Under the pieces are notes generated by a model. The model was not told the DNA's origin. It was given only the letters and a program-made list of their open reading frames with translations, and searched no databases. From positions 62,001 to 126,000 of the forward strand of contig JAFIGX010000009.1 in NCBI GenBank assembly GCA_017849455.1: 64,000 nucleotides of DNA, in the 5' to 3' direction. Both the position numbers and the translations under genes were made by a program. This DNA comes from Pseudobacter sp. GTDB lineage: Bacteria; Bacteroidota; Bacteroidia; Chitinophagales; Chitinophagaceae. Positions 9,201 to 17,201 of the stretch are shown one piece after another. Numbering within the stretch: position 1 is the first letter of the stretch; each line of letters begins with the position of its first letter.

Positions 9201-9523
9201 ATGGCAACTCTAATTTCTGGACATCCGCCAAAGCCAATTCAGCCATTGCCACCAACTACTTTGCCAGTGCCAATGCCTGGAGGTTGAGGGAAGTGAATAT
9301 CTCGTATAACCTGCCTCAAAAGCTTCTGAGAAATGTGAAAGCGATCAAGAGGGTCACTGTTAGTGTGGTTGGTAAAAATTTATTGCTCATTGTACCAAAA
9401 TCGAACCAGTGGGGTGATCCGGAGTTCAACTACTCCACTACAGGAAACACATTCGGTCTGGCCAGCTCGTTCCAATCCCCGGCCGGCAGATTATTCGGTG
9501 GTTCCCTGACCGTACAGTTTTAA
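6281..9523 (+). CDS. SusC/RagA family TonB-linked outer-membrane transporter
   Basis: At 1080 aa this is a TonB-dependent channel that imports a ligand captured by its SusD partner. A signal peptide (residues 1-20) is followed by a carboxypeptidase-regulatory-like domain (about 23-85, ITGQVRDNQGEPLPFASV), the TonB-box-like EVVVTALG (about 100), the plug domain (about 115-230, with NIRGIRSL and PDAVNGVLVITTKRG), and a 22-strand-type barrel ending in the aromatic terminus GGSLTVQF. There is no N-terminal STN domain, so signalling to an anti-sigma factor is not expected, unlike the second SusC at 59845. susD and a DUF1735 lipoprotein follow in the same operon. No hydrolase is nearby, so the substrate cannot be read from context. 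Confidence 0.95.
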   Translation: MRKILSLLAVLILCSVSVLAQTRFITGQVRDNQGEPLPFASVTVKSTGQGVTSDENGSFRIRAATGDILVFSAAGTKSVELKVGAGDVLNATLTKTGVLQEVVVTALGVQRQAKELGYAVQSLNNKTLTAAKSVNIAQALNGKISGLNVSTVNSGVFENAKINIRGIRSLTGNNQPMLVVDGAPTPLGYLSSIPPDDVQDLTILKSAASAAIYGPDAVNGVLVITTKRGGKKPTITLSSSIQATKVAFFPKFQREFGAGAGEVVDEFGNYGYVSYENQQFGPRFDGSIKPIGVPLEDGTQQQGPYSDLHYKDKVKFWNTGFTLQNSVSIAGEDFYVSVMDAKIKGLIPDDVNHRTSLRFNGGKKYGNFSINYGINYILQNSDVVNESGFQTTYPGAYNGGLFFLIMQTPSNVPLLDYKDLNSKLGNISNYYNEYAINPYWLIKNIRTRARQDDILGSIEVNYQFFPWLKASARLSSNLTFANFKNSNAPVVISDWAKTSGFFGSPRNATQYSDRPGFVLDDQNYASRINLDYYLSGQHGIVKDVSVNYLVGGAVRQNRWKDVAVGGNNLVVPGLFNVAAKSGDANVPTYTGSTVPSTNPIPPNNNNNYDITSRLVSAYGTVGFSYKTWAHLEFSARNDWDSRLLQNKRSFFYPAVNASVVLSDVIPALQNSDLISYLKIRGAISKSGNVNLNPYALQATYSQPIGFPYGGNVGFTTNNTIPSTNLEPEFVVTKEVGAELSFLQDRINFQATYFNQKNTNQILTVSQSVTTGYFFGLANAADFKNYGVEMDLSLNPVVKIGKGRIDLRINATYNDNKVTRTLGNLPVVVGGSNGFIQNSVSSPTVNNIAMVGGPAFAFQLTDYLRDSATGKVIVDRVTGMPTQAPGLVVRGRSLPLWILGFTPSYSIGDFEFRMTWDYKAGHNFYSGLGSDEDFAGISKRSAEYGRQRFVFPNSVVETSPGSGKYVDNTNIQVQDGNSNFWTSAKANSAIATNYFASANAWRLREVNISYNLPQKLLRNVKAIKRVTVSVVGKNLLLIVPKSNQWGDPEFNYSTTGNTFGLASSFQSPAGRLFGGSLTVQF

Positions 9524-9544
9524 TAATTTTTAAACCCACTTGAA

Positions 9545-11101
9545 ATGAAATACATACATTATAAGCAATATCTCTTATTTATCGTGGTGTCGGTCGGCAT
9601 CACCATATCAGGTTGCAAAAAGTTCCTCGATGTCAATAAAGATCCCAACCGGGTCACGGACGAGACAGTTACGCCTGAACTGATCTTCCCGGCAGGTGCG
9701 GAAGCTGCCGGCGCTACAATGGTAGGGGCCAGGGCCAGTGGCGCCGGTGCAAAAACGAATATGCAGTGGGCGCAGAGCTGGATGGGGTATCAGGCCGCGA
9801 ATGGTGACTTTGCCAGGGACAATACCGAAACGTCCTATAACATCGATTTTACATTCAACGATGTGATGTTCCAGAGAAGGTATGATGCGCTGTTCGATCT
9901 TCATCAAACGGAAGTAAAAGCGCGGGTGTCCGGTAATAATGCGCTTGCCGGGGCGGCCATTATCCTGAATGTGAAAATGTTCCAGGAACTGGTAGACCTT
10001 TTCGGCAATCTTCCTTACTCCCAGGCCTTCAATAACGATAAGACCACCAGACCTGCGTATGATAAGCAACAGGACATTTACAATGACCTGCAAAAGCGTC
10101 TGGATACTGCTATCACATTCATGGGAGGAACTCCTTCGAAAAAGTTTGCTCCGGCCGATATCGTGAACCATGGCAGTACAGCTAAATGGATCAAATTTGC
10201 CAATACCCTCAAGCTCAGGTTGCTGATCCGTCAATCGGAGATCAGTGGCTTCAACCCGGCAACGGAGATCGCCAAAATATTTGGCGCTGGAAGTCCTGGC
10301 GTATTGGGCAAAGGTGAATCGGTAGGCGTAAACCCGGGGTATTCCAATGACCTGAATAAGCAATCTCCATTCTTTGCCAATTACGGCTATACTTCCACAG
10401 GCAATATAGCAACCAGTTCCACGAATGCGAACGCATACATCATCGGCATACTTTCGAATAATCACGATCCCAGGCTCCAGCGTTTCTTCCAGCCGATCGG
10501 GAACGGAAGTTTTGTAGGCGCTGCATACGGTGATGAGCCGGGCAATATTCCTGCCGGCGCCAACCTTTCCTATTTCGGACCTGGGCTTATCGGCCCTAAA
10601 GGCACGGATGGGAAATTCACGGCAGGCGCTGCACAAGACCAATGGCTCATGCCTTCATTCGGAAGCCTGTTCCTCAAAGCGGAAGCGATAGCACGGGGAT
10701 GGACAGCCGGAGATGCCAAAACAGCCTACCAGGATGCAGTAACCGAATCGTTCGTATGGCTGGGCGTGCCTGACGCAGTCAATGCCGCAACCACCTATAT
10801 GAGTACCAGTGTTATTGCCAACTGGGCCAATGCCGGCGCAACTCCCCTGGCAAAAGCCAAATTCATTGCGATGCAGAAATACATCGCGAACTGTTGTATC
10901 GATGCGCAGGAATCATATTCCGACCAGCGCAGGCTGAACTTCCTGCCGGCCGGTTATATCTCTGCTAACCCAAGCCGGGTGTCGAACACCCTTCCTGTGA
11001 GGCTACAATACCCGCAGAGCGAGTATACATCGAACTCGGAGAATGTATTGAAAGAAGGCACGATCAATCCGTTAACATCAAAATTATTCTGGCAACCATA
11101 A
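9545..11101 (+). CDS. SusD/RagB family nutrient-binding lipoprotein (SusD-like_2 type)
   Basis: This 518-aa outer-membrane lipoprotein acts as the lid of the SusC transporter 21 bases upstream. The signal peptide ends in a lipobox (ISGC, Cys near residue 24), followed by KKFLDVNKDPN and TPELIFPA, the usual start of the SusD-like_2 subfamily. Helical TPR-like segments follow (LVDLFGNLPYSQAF, YNDLQKRLDTAI, KWIKFANTLKLRLLIR), and the C-terminal part has the family-type ending RLQYPQSEYTSN ... LFWQP. It belongs to the same operon as susC and the lipoprotein at 11146. Confidence 0.95.
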   Translation: MKYIHYKQYLLFIVVSVGITISGCKKFLDVNKDPNRVTDETVTPELIFPAGAEAAGATMVGARASGAGAKTNMQWAQSWMGYQAANGDFARDNTETSYNIDFTFNDVMFQRRYDALFDLHQTEVKARVSGNNALAGAAIILNVKMFQELVDLFGNLPYSQAFNNDKTTRPAYDKQQDIYNDLQKRLDTAITFMGGTPSKKFAPADIVNHGSTAKWIKFANTLKLRLLIRQSEISGFNPATEIAKIFGAGSPGVLGKGESVGVNPGYSNDLNKQSPFFANYGYTSTGNIATSSTNANAYIIGILSNNHDPRLQRFFQPIGNGSFVGAAYGDEPGNIPAGANLSYFGPGLIGPKGTDGKFTAGAAQDQWLMPSFGSLFLKAEAIARGWTAGDAKTAYQDAVTESFVWLGVPDAVNAATTYMSTSVIANWANAGATPLAKAKFIAMQKYIANCCIDAQESYSDQRRLNFLPAGYISANPSRVSNTLPVRLQYPQSEYTSNSENVLKEGTINPLTSKLFWQP

Positions 11102-11145
11102 CTGAACGGCGCCTCTCTTATTAAAAAAGCAAAAAAAAATTAAAT

Positions 11146-12156
11146 ATGAAATTGACTATAAAATCATCCATCGTCTTTCTGGCAGCCCTTTCCATGGTGG
11201 GGGTGGGCTGCTTAAAAGATAAACCGTATGATAACGGCGACATTCAGTCTAACCGCGCCACAGGGGCCGTTCCGAAAGTGGTGGAGATCAAGCTCACCGC
11301 ATCGAATGCCACCAACCGGAAAGTGTTTGCCTTTGGTGTGATGAACAGGGATACCACCTTCAATATAGTGCCTGTGAACCTGGCCACGGCAGAAACGGCG
11401 TCTGAAGACATCAATGTTACCCTGCAGATCGATAAGTCTATCATCGACAATCTGAATCACATGAACGATTCGATCAACAATGCAACGGGTAGCTCGCTGG
11501 TAACGGATTATGCCATTCCTACCCCTTCGATGTACACTATCATCAACCCGGGATTGGTGGTCACCATCCCCAAAGGGCAGAACACGGGATATCTCCAGTT
11601 GAAGCTGAATCCAACGAACTATATCTCCGGGCACTGGGCCTTCGGTTTCTCGATCAAGAGTGTCGATAAATCGGCCTATACCATCAGTGGCAACCTGGCT
11701 AACGGTACTTCGATCATCCTGATCAAGAATAAATACGACGGGTTATACCAATTGACCCTGAATACGATGGGCTGGGCTGCCTATGGCATCTCCGATGGCG
11801 TTTCGAGGACCTGGCCAACCAATGCCAGCATCATTACTACCGGTGAAAAGTCGGTATCGCTGGCCACAAATGAAGGGGGCGACCTGCAACCGGCATTCGA
11901 TGCCGGCGGCGGCGTAACAGCTTTCGGCGCCACCCAGGTGCAATTCACTTTCGATCTTAATACCAATGCAATCACGGATATCAGGAACCTGGTGCCCGAT
12001 GATGGCAGGGGAAGGGCATTTGTACCTAATCCGGCCGTCGCCGATAATCGTTATGATCCGGCTACAAAAACGATCTATGCGGCATACCTCATGAAACAAA
12101 ATGGAAGGCCCGATCAGAAGATCTTCGATACGTTGGTGTATAAAGCGTCGAGATAA
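11146..12156 (+). CDS. DUF1735-type surface lipoprotein of the SusCD operon
   Basis: The 336-aa protein has a lipoprotein signal (lipobox VGVGC, Cys near residue 22) and an N-terminal DUF1735/BT_3987-like beta domain at about residues 40-175, including SEDINVTLQID and VVTIPKGQNTGYLQLKLN. The C-terminal half is a second beta-rich domain like those paired with DUF1735 in other SusCD loci. Such proteins are thought to be surface glycan- or ligand-binding accessory lipoproteins. That role here is inferred from position as the last gene of the operon, directly before a strong terminator. No catalytic motif is visible. Confidence 0.75.
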   Translation: MKLTIKSSIVFLAALSMVGVGCLKDKPYDNGDIQSNRATGAVPKVVEIKLTASNATNRKVFAFGVMNRDTTFNIVPVNLATAETASEDINVTLQIDKSIIDNLNHMNDSINNATGSSLVTDYAIPTPSMYTIINPGLVVTIPKGQNTGYLQLKLNPTNYISGHWAFGFSIKSVDKSAYTISGNLANGTSIILIKNKYDGLYQLTLNTMGWAAYGISDGVSRTWPTNASIITTGEKSVSLATNEGGDLQPAFDAGGGVTAFGATQVQFTFDLNTNAITDIRNLVPDDGRGRAFVPNPAVADNRYDPATKTIYAAYLMKQNGRPDQKIFDTLVYKASR

Positions 12157-12184
12157 CGAATGACCAATATATTTCTAAAGGAAG

Positions 12185-12213
12185 GCTGCCCGGTTAACGG
12201 GCAGCTTTTTTAT
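12185..12213 (+). terminator. Rho-independent terminator of the SusCD operon
   Basis: GCTGCCCG (12185-12192) pairs with CGGGCAGC (12198-12205) around a 5-nt loop, followed by TTTTTTATTTT. Confidence 0.9.
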
Positions 12214-12218
12214 TTTCC

Positions 12219-12226
12219 TATTTTTG
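12219..12226 (+). promoter_or_regulatory. Possible -7 element TATTTTTG before the DUF3467 gene
   Basis: Matches TAnnTTTG exactly, 21 bases before the ATG at 12248. It sits directly after the terminator T-run, so the match could be fortuitous. No TTG is found at the expected upstream distance. Confidence 0.35.
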
Positions 12227-12247
12227 TATGAAATAAAGAGAAAGAGT

Positions 12248-12559
12248 ATGTCTGATCAGCAACCCAATAATCAATTGAATATCGAGATCAGTGAGGAGAT
12301 AGCGGAAGGCATCTATGCCAACCTTGTGATCATTACACATTCGCATGCTGAGTTTGTAATCGACTTCGTGAATGTAATGCCCGGCACTCCCAAAAGCAAA
12401 GTAAAATCCCGTCTTATTCTTACTCCCCAACATGCCAAGCGGTTCATGAAGGCCCTTACGGAGAACATCAACCGATTTGAATCGTTGAACGGCAAGATAC
12501 AGGACCTCGAAGATGTACAGATGCCCATGAATTTTGGCGGGCCAACGGCACAGGCCTGA
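12248..12559 (+). CDS. DUF3467 domain protein
   Basis: The 103-aa soluble protein matches the DUF3467 pattern: LNIEISEEIAEGIYANLVIITHSHAEFVIDF near the start, then FVNVMPGTPKSKVKSRLILTPQHAKRF and a helical tail. Its biochemical role is unknown in the family. ATG 12248 (MSDQQPNNQ) is preferred over the upstream non-ATG start because AAAGAG lies just before it and the extra residues overlap the likely promoter. It is convergent with radC, with only seven bases between the stops. Confidence 0.85.
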   Translation: MSDQQPNNQLNIEISEEIAEGIYANLVIITHSHAEFVIDFVNVMPGTPKSKVKSRLILTPQHAKRFMKALTENINRFESLNGKIQDLEDVQMPMNFGGPTAQA

Positions 12560-12566
12560 TCCCTTT

Positions 12567-13259
12567 TCAGAGCATTCCGTTATCCGCAAAGCTGAAATAG
12601 CCCTGGTCACTGACGATGAGATGGTCGAGCAGGCGTATTTCCAGCAGCCTGGCCGCATCCCTGATCCTGCCAGTTAGCTGGAGATCGGCATTGCTGGGTT
12701 GCAGGCTCCCCGATGGATGGTTATGGCAGAGGATCATGGCAACGGCATTGGTTTCCAGCGCCTCCCTGAAAATGATCCTGGAGTCGACCACCGTGCTCGT
12801 GAGGCCCCCTTTACTGATGATGGAGAATTGTTTCACCTGGTTCTGCTGGTTGAGGAATACCACACCAAACACTTCATAGGGATGGTCGCGGAGCCGGGCC
12901 TGCAGGTATTGGGCCACTTCATAGCTACTGGTTACCGATGTGCGTTCGGGTGGGAGGGAAGCCTGCCGGCGCCTGCCCAGTTCGAGGGCTGCCAGGATGG
13001 TCACGGCTTTGGCCTGGCCAATACCATGGATGCGCATCAGCTCCTTGACAGTAAGCCTGCCCAGGTCGCTGAGATTATTGTTGCCCTTTCGGAAAACTTC
13101 GATGGCCAGGTCAACGGCCGACTGGTACCTGGTCCCTTTATTAATGAGAATGGCCAGCAGCTCCGAATCGCTCAAAGCGCTCGGGCTTTTACTAAGTAAC
13201 TTTTCCCGTGGGCGGTCATCGATTGCCCATTTGGTGATAGGGTATTTTTTCTCTTGCAT
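12567..13259 (-). CDS. radC: RadC family JAB/MPN+ protein
   Basis: The 230-aa length is typical. The N-terminal part contains a helix-hairpin-helix region (LMRIHGIGQAKAVTILAALELGRR, about residues 75-98). The C-terminal JAMM-like metal site is complete: LCHNHPSGSLQPSNAD, near residues 175-190, gives the HxH...D ligands. RadC was once linked to DNA repair, but its cellular function is unsettled and a peptidase or nuclease activity is possible. It is a single gene convergent with the DUF3467 gene. The start MQEKKYPITKWAIDDRPREK agrees with family N-termini. Confidence 0.93.
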   Translation of the reverse strand: MQEKKYPITKWAIDDRPREKLLSKSPSALSDSELLAILINKGTRYQSAVDLAIEVFRKGNNNLSDLGRLTVKELMRIHGIGQAKAVTILAALELGRRRQASLPPERTSVTSSYEVAQYLQARLRDHPYEVFGVVFLNQQNQVKQFSIISKGGLTSTVVDSRIIFREALETNAVAMILCHNHPSGSLQPSNADLQLTGRIRDAARLLEIRLLDHLIVSDQGYFSFADNGML

Positions 13260-13393
13260 ACATGCGGGCGACCTGTTAACTTCACCCCTAATCTATTATA
13301 ACAACGAATTGAAATAATAGTACTATTCCGTCGTTATAATATTATAGCAGAAAAATCCAATTCTTTATTTGAAGACCCAAAAATCAATGTCCA

Positions 13394-13609
13394 ATGAAAC
13401 GCAAATCTACCCTATCCGCTATTGGCGGCTATCAACCCTTCCTGTTCTGTGCAGGCATGTACATAGTGGCTCTTTTCTTTTCCATTTTCATCTGCTCAGC
13501 CATCTTTTATGCAGCCAACCCCAAAAAATCAATGGCCAATAAGGCTGTAACGGCAAGCTCAAAGACTTCTGGAGCTGGTCAGGTACTACTCACAGTCACA
13601 AAGAAATAG
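13394..13609 (+). CDS. Small single-pass membrane protein, unknown
   Basis: This 71-codon ORF starts with a basic segment (MKRKSTLSA) and has one strong hydrophobic helix at about residues 15-40 (FLFCAGMYIVALFFSIFICSA), followed by a polar Ser/Lys tail. The composition fits a small inner-membrane protein, and codons look native. I recognise no family. It stands alone between divergent radC and prs, before a palindromic repeat. It could be a chance ORF. Confidence 0.45.
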   Translation: MKRKSTLSAIGGYQPFLFCAGMYIVALFFSIFICSAIFYAANPKKSMANKAVTASSKTSGAGQVLLTVTKK

Positions 13610-13610
13610 A

Positions 13611-13700
13611 CGTTAACAGGTTAATAGGTTGACAGGTTAACAGGTTGATAAGGTGTTGTCTGAAACCCGGCCCCCCCTATCAACTTGTTAACTTGTCAAC
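13611..13700. repeat. Intergenic palindrome built of GGTTAACAGGTTGA units
   Basis: Tandem GTTAACAGG/TTGACAGG units at 13611-13650 face their inverse at 13678-13700. Bases 13628-13650 pair with 13678-13700 over 23 positions, with only two G-T pairs, around a 27-nt loop. It lies between the small membrane protein gene and prs. Part of the same word (ttaacttgtcaac) recurs at 55579-55591. Confidence 0.75.
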
Positions 13701-13786
13701 TTTCCTGCATCTCCAAAAAAACCTATCCACTTTAACCCCTAAATCCCAAGCTTAGTTTTATCTTCGCCGCACATTTTTAACGCGGT

Positions 13787-14737
13787 ATGCAAACTTCTGT
13801 CAAGATCTTTTCAGGTACCGGATCCCAGTACCTGGCCGAGAAAATAGCTCAGAAATATGGCGCCCCCCTTGGAAAGATCACGATTTCCCGATTCAGTGAC
13901 GGAGAGATCCAGCCCGTGTTCCAGGAAAGTATCCGTGGGGATATGGTCTTTCTCGTTCAGGCCACTTTTGCCCCTGCCGAGAATATCCTGGAGCTCCTGC
14001 TCATGATCGATGCCGCCCGGCGCGCCTCTGCGTATAAAGTGGTGGCTGTGATACCTTATTATGGGTATGCGCGGCAGGACAGGAAGGACAAACCACGGGT
14101 TGCCATCGGTTCCAAGCTGGTTGCCAATATGTTAGTGGCAGCAGGGGCCGACAGGGTGATCACGATGGACCTCCACGCTCCCCAGATTCAGGGGTATTTC
14201 GATATACCCGTTGACCACCTCGACAGCTCCGCCATTTTTATTCCTTATATCGAACAACTTCAACTGGAAAATCTTACCTTTGCGGCCCCTGACGTGGGAA
14301 GTGCCAACAGGATCCGTGAGATCGCCACCTATTTCAATGCAGAAATGGTGATCTGCGATAAGCACCGCAAAAGGGCCAACGAGATCGCCAGCATGGTGGT
14401 GATCGGGGATGTAACGGACAGGGATATCGTACTGATCGACGATATCTGCGATACCGGCGGCACGCTGGCCAAATCGGCCGGGCTGCTGATGGAAAAAGGG
14501 GCCCGCAGTGTAAGGGCGCTCTGCACACACCCTGTTCTAAGCGGGAACGCCTACTCCAATATCGAAAACAGCGTACTGGAGGAACTGGTGGTTTGTGATA
14601 CCATTCCACTGAAACAAAAGATCTCGAAGATCAAAGTACTGAGCGTTGCTGAACTGTTTGCTGTGGCGATCCGGAATGCCTACGAGAACCGGAGCATAAC
14701 CGGGTTATTTATCCACAGCCAGATGAGGAACAAATAG
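13787..14737 (+). CDS. prs: Ribose-phosphate pyrophosphokinase
   Basis: Prs makes PRPP from ribose 5-phosphate and ATP, feeding purine, pyrimidine, histidine, tryptophan and NAD synthesis. The 316-aa length and signatures are standard: KIFSGTGSQYLAEKIA near the N-terminus, FSDGEIQPVFQESIRGDMVFLVQ, YYGYARQDRK (about 85-94), the metal-binding DLHAPQIQGYFDIPVDHL, and the PRPP loop DIVLIDDICDTGGTL (about 206-220). It is followed 24 bases later by rplY, a common cotranscribed pair. Confidence 0.96.
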   Translation: MQTSVKIFSGTGSQYLAEKIAQKYGAPLGKITISRFSDGEIQPVFQESIRGDMVFLVQATFAPAENILELLLMIDAARRASAYKVVAVIPYYGYARQDRKDKPRVAIGSKLVANMLVAAGADRVITMDLHAPQIQGYFDIPVDHLDSSAIFIPYIEQLQLENLTFAAPDVGSANRIREIATYFNAEMVICDKHRKRANEIASMVVIGDVTDRDIVLIDDICDTGGTLAKSAGLLMEKGARSVRALCTHPVLSGNAYSNIENSVLEELVVCDTIPLKQKISKIKVLSVAELFAVAIRNAYENRSITGLFIHSQMRNK

Positions 14738-14761
14738 TCATTTTTTTAATAAACATAAACA

Positions 14762-15415
14762 ATGAAGACAATTACAATCGAAGGCCAACTGAGGACCGAA
14801 ACCGGGAAGAAAGCCGCCCGGCAAATTCGCTCTCAGGGACTGGTACCCGGTGTAATCTACGGCGGTGCGCAGGAAGTAAGCTTTTCAGCTCCTGTGCTGG
14901 CTTTTAAATCGCTCGTGTATACCCCCGATTTCCAGTTGGCAGACCTGAAAGTAGGAGGCAATTCTTACAAATGCATCCTGAAAGACATCCAGTTCGATAA
15001 GGTGACCGATGAACTGGCTCACGTGGATTTTCTGCAATTACAGGAAGACAAGAGCGTGATCGCCACCATTCCCATCAAATTTACTGGCACATCTGTCGGT
15101 GTGAAAGAGGGCGGTAAGCTGATCACCAAGATCAAATCACTGAAGGTAAAGACCCTTCCGAAGTATCTGCGGGAGAATATCGAAGTGGATATCACCAACC
15201 TCGACCTGAACGGTAATATCCGTGTGGAAGACGTGAAAATCGACAATTACGAGATCCTGAACTCCCCCCGTATTCCCATTGCATCAGTAGTGATGACACG
15301 CCAGTTGAAACAGGAAGAAGCCGCTGCACCTGCATCGGGCGCTGCTGCTCCTGCCGCCGCTGCTGCGAAACCCGCTGCTGCCGCTGCACCTGCGAAGCCT
15401 GCTGCAAAAAAGTAA
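14762..15415 (+). CDS. rplY: 50S ribosomal protein L25 / general stress protein Ctc
   Basis: The 217-aa protein binds 5S rRNA through its N-terminal L25 domain (about residues 3-90, EGQLRTETGKKAARQIRSQGLVPGVIYGG). A second TL5-type beta domain follows (about 95-185, PIKFTGTSVGVKEGGKL). The tail after residue 185 is a low-complexity Ala/Pro/Lys extension ending in PAAKK. Such tails are common in Bacteroidota L25 and are probably disordered. The gene is downstream of prs with a 24-base gap and probably shares its transcript. Confidence 0.95.
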   Translation: MKTITIEGQLRTETGKKAARQIRSQGLVPGVIYGGAQEVSFSAPVLAFKSLVYTPDFQLADLKVGGNSYKCILKDIQFDKVTDELAHVDFLQLQEDKSVIATIPIKFTGTSVGVKEGGKLITKIKSLKVKTLPKYLRENIEVDITNLDLNGNIRVEDVKIDNYEILNSPRIPIASVVMTRQLKQEEAAAPASGAAAPAAAAAKPAAAAAPAKPAAKK

Positions 15416-15457
15416 AGTAGAACAGAATAATATGCGAACTTCGTAACATAATGATCC

Positions 15458-15487
15458 AGGCCCGGAAACAATGATATGCCCGGGCCT
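15458..15487 (+). terminator. GC-rich hairpin after rplY
   Basis: AGGCCCGG (15458-15465) pairs with CCGGGCCT (15480-15487) around a 14-nt loop. There is no T-run, so intrinsic termination is uncertain. The remaining stretch up to pth shows no convincing gene. Confidence 0.45.
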
Positions 15488-15674
15488 TGGTCTATATGTT
15501 ACCGCGATTTCCTGGAAAACCAGCCAGGAATGAAGCTACCACCTCTACCGTACCAACCCAACCTTGTCACCTTGCAAGATCACCGGGAACCACCAAAGAC
15601 CACCCTTTTTCAATATCCGGCCTTCAGTCCTGGGAAACATACCGCATGGCATAAGCATGGCATGAGGAATGCAT

Positions 15675-15701
15675 TTGTGCGCTAATAAAGCCTTACATTT
15701 A
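15675..15701 (+). promoter_or_regulatory. Possible promoter of pth
   Basis: TTG 15675-15677, 16-nt spacer, TACATTTA 15694-15701; one base short of usual spacing and one mismatch in the -7 box. It lies about 40 bases before the pth start. Confidence 0.4.
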
Positions 15702-15742
15702 ATAAATGTACCAGGTGAGGTGGTATTTTAAAGATATCCTCC

Positions 15743-16321
15743 ATGTCAAAATTCCTTATCGTTGGTTTGGGAAATATCGGACCCGAATATGCCGGCACCC
15801 GTCACAATATCGGTTTCGAGGTCGTGGATTTTTTTGTCCGTAAACATGAAGGCCAGTTCAAAACAGACAGGCTGACGGAAAAAGCAGAGATCAAATTCAA
15901 GGGGAAACAATTGATAATTATCAAGCCAACGACCTACATGAACCTGAGTGGAAATGCGGTGAAGTATTGGCTCGATAAGTCAAAGGTGCCGATTGAACAA
16001 TCACTGGTGATCCTGGATGATCTGGCACTGCCGATCACGAAATTAAGGCTCCGCCCTTCGGGTAGTGATGCAGGTCATAACGGGCTGAGAAGTATACAGG
16101 AAGCATTGTCTACCGATAAGTACCCCAAGCTCAGGTTTGGGATCGGGAATAAATTTCCCAAAGGTATGCAGGTGGAGTATGTACTGGGACGATGGTTCCC
16201 GGAAGAGATACCCGTGGTTATGCGTAAGATCGAGAAATGTGTTGAGGTAATTGAAAGCTTTGTTCATATTGGAATTGAGCGAACGATGAATGAAGTGAAT
16301 AAATTGGAGTTTCCACTATGA
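15743..16321 (+). CDS. pth: Peptidyl-tRNA hydrolase
   Basis: Pth cleaves the ester bond of peptidyl-tRNAs that drop off ribosomes. The 192-aa length is normal. Signatures are LIVGLGNIGPEYAGTRHNIGFEVVD with Asn11 and catalytic His21, KPTTYMNLSGNAV, the DDLALPITKLRLRPSGSDAGHNGLRSI block, and RFGIGNKFPKG. The gene appears monocistronic. Confidence 0.96.
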   Translation: MSKFLIVGLGNIGPEYAGTRHNIGFEVVDFFVRKHEGQFKTDRLTEKAEIKFKGKQLIIIKPTTYMNLSGNAVKYWLDKSKVPIEQSLVILDDLALPITKLRLRPSGSDAGHNGLRSIQEALSTDKYPKLRFGIGNKFPKGMQVEYVLGRWFPEEIPVVMRKIEKCVEVIESFVHIGIERTMNEVNKLEFPL

Positions 16322-16468
16322 TTTGTTAATTTGAATCTTTATTTTCGCAATAATATCGAAAATGGACATTAATGTTTTGATATTCAATATTTCTATGCAA
16401 CTGTATCCTCTACCTGTCCAGGTTATGAAACTCGAAAACAATTATCACAGTTAAACCCTTTGTTGTGT

Positions 16469-17080
16469 ATGAAAATATTCTGTGTCGGCCGTAATTACGT
16501 GGCTCACGCAAAAGAATTGGGTAACGAAGTTCCAGAGGAACCGATCATTTTCATGAAACCCAAAAGTGCATTATTGCAGGCACATACCCCGTTCTATTAT
16601 CCCGAGTTTACTAACGAGCTGGATTATGAATGTGAGCTGGTCTTACGGATATCCAAGAACGGAAAATATATCCAGGACAGGTTTGCGAGTAAATATTATG
16701 ATGCCGTAACAACAGGTATTGATTTTACAGCCAGGGATGTTCAAAGAGAACTGAAAGAAAAAGGGCTTCCCTGGGAAAAGGCAAAAGCCTGGGATAATTC
16801 CGCTGTGATAGGCAAATGGATACCCTTGCAGAATATCAAGAACAAAAAGGACATCAATTTCTGCCTGTATAAAAATAAGGAGCTGGTGCAACAAGGGAAC
16901 TCCGGGCTGATGGTCAACAATTTTGATAAAGTGGTAGCCTATATTTCCAATTATTTTTCCGTGAACATCGGCGACCTGGTATTCACAGGCACCCCGGCTG
17001 GAGTAGGGGAATGCGTGGTAGGGGATGAACTGGAAGCCTTCATCGAGGATGAAAGCATGTTGAGCGTCGAGATCAAATAA
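16469..17080 (+). CDS. Fumarylacetoacetate hydrolase family protein (acylpyruvase-like)
   Basis: This single-domain FAH-fold enzyme of 203 aa resembles the FAHD1/acylpyruvate hydrolase group. The metal-binding pattern is present: ELDYECELVLRI (the E-x-E motif near residue 50) and a third acidic ligand in the GIDFTARDVQRE region. The typical FTGTPAGVGECVVGD motif appears near the C-terminus. I use ATG 16469 (MKIFCVGRNYVAHAKELG) because the longer reading adds only TTG-initiated MLC. The exact substrate cannot be deduced, and the neighbours give no pathway context. A strong terminator follows. Confidence 0.88.
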   Translation: MKIFCVGRNYVAHAKELGNEVPEEPIIFMKPKSALLQAHTPFYYPEFTNELDYECELVLRISKNGKYIQDRFASKYYDAVTTGIDFTARDVQRELKEKGLPWEKAKAWDNSAVIGKWIPLQNIKNKKDINFCLYKNKELVQQGNSGLMVNNFDKVVAYISNYFSVNIGDLVFTGTPAGVGECVVGDELEAFIEDESMLSVEIK

Positions 17081-17105
17081 CAGTTATAGATCACTACAAG
17101 GAAAA

Positions 17106-17137
17106 AGCCGTTCCGCTTCTGCGGGATGGCTTTTTTT
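17106..17137 (+). terminator. Rho-independent terminator
   Basis: An 11-bp stem (17106-17116 with 17121-17131, two G-T pairs) with a 4-nt loop is followed by TTTTTTT, 25 bases after the FAH-family stop. Confidence 0.9.
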
Positions 17138-17173
17138 ATCTTCATTCCTATCCAAACTAACAACTGTTATTAT

Positions 17174-17181
17174 TACATTTG
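17174..17181 (+). promoter_or_regulatory. -7 element TACATTTG of the E1 dehydrogenase gene
   Basis: An exact TAnnTTTG match, 20 bases before ATG 17202, lies directly after the previous terminator. No TTG is found at the right upstream distance. Confidence 0.45.
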
Positions 17182-17201
17182 CCGGATATTGATTGATCCC
17201 C

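Noticed and set aside
9608..10642. 344-codon minus-strand ORF
   Set aside because: Antisense to susD; no start context or domain.
15476..15685. 69-codon Pro-rich ORF after rplY
   Set aside because: Its ATG is inside the post-rplY hairpin and composition is unlike the neighbouring proteins; no support for translation.
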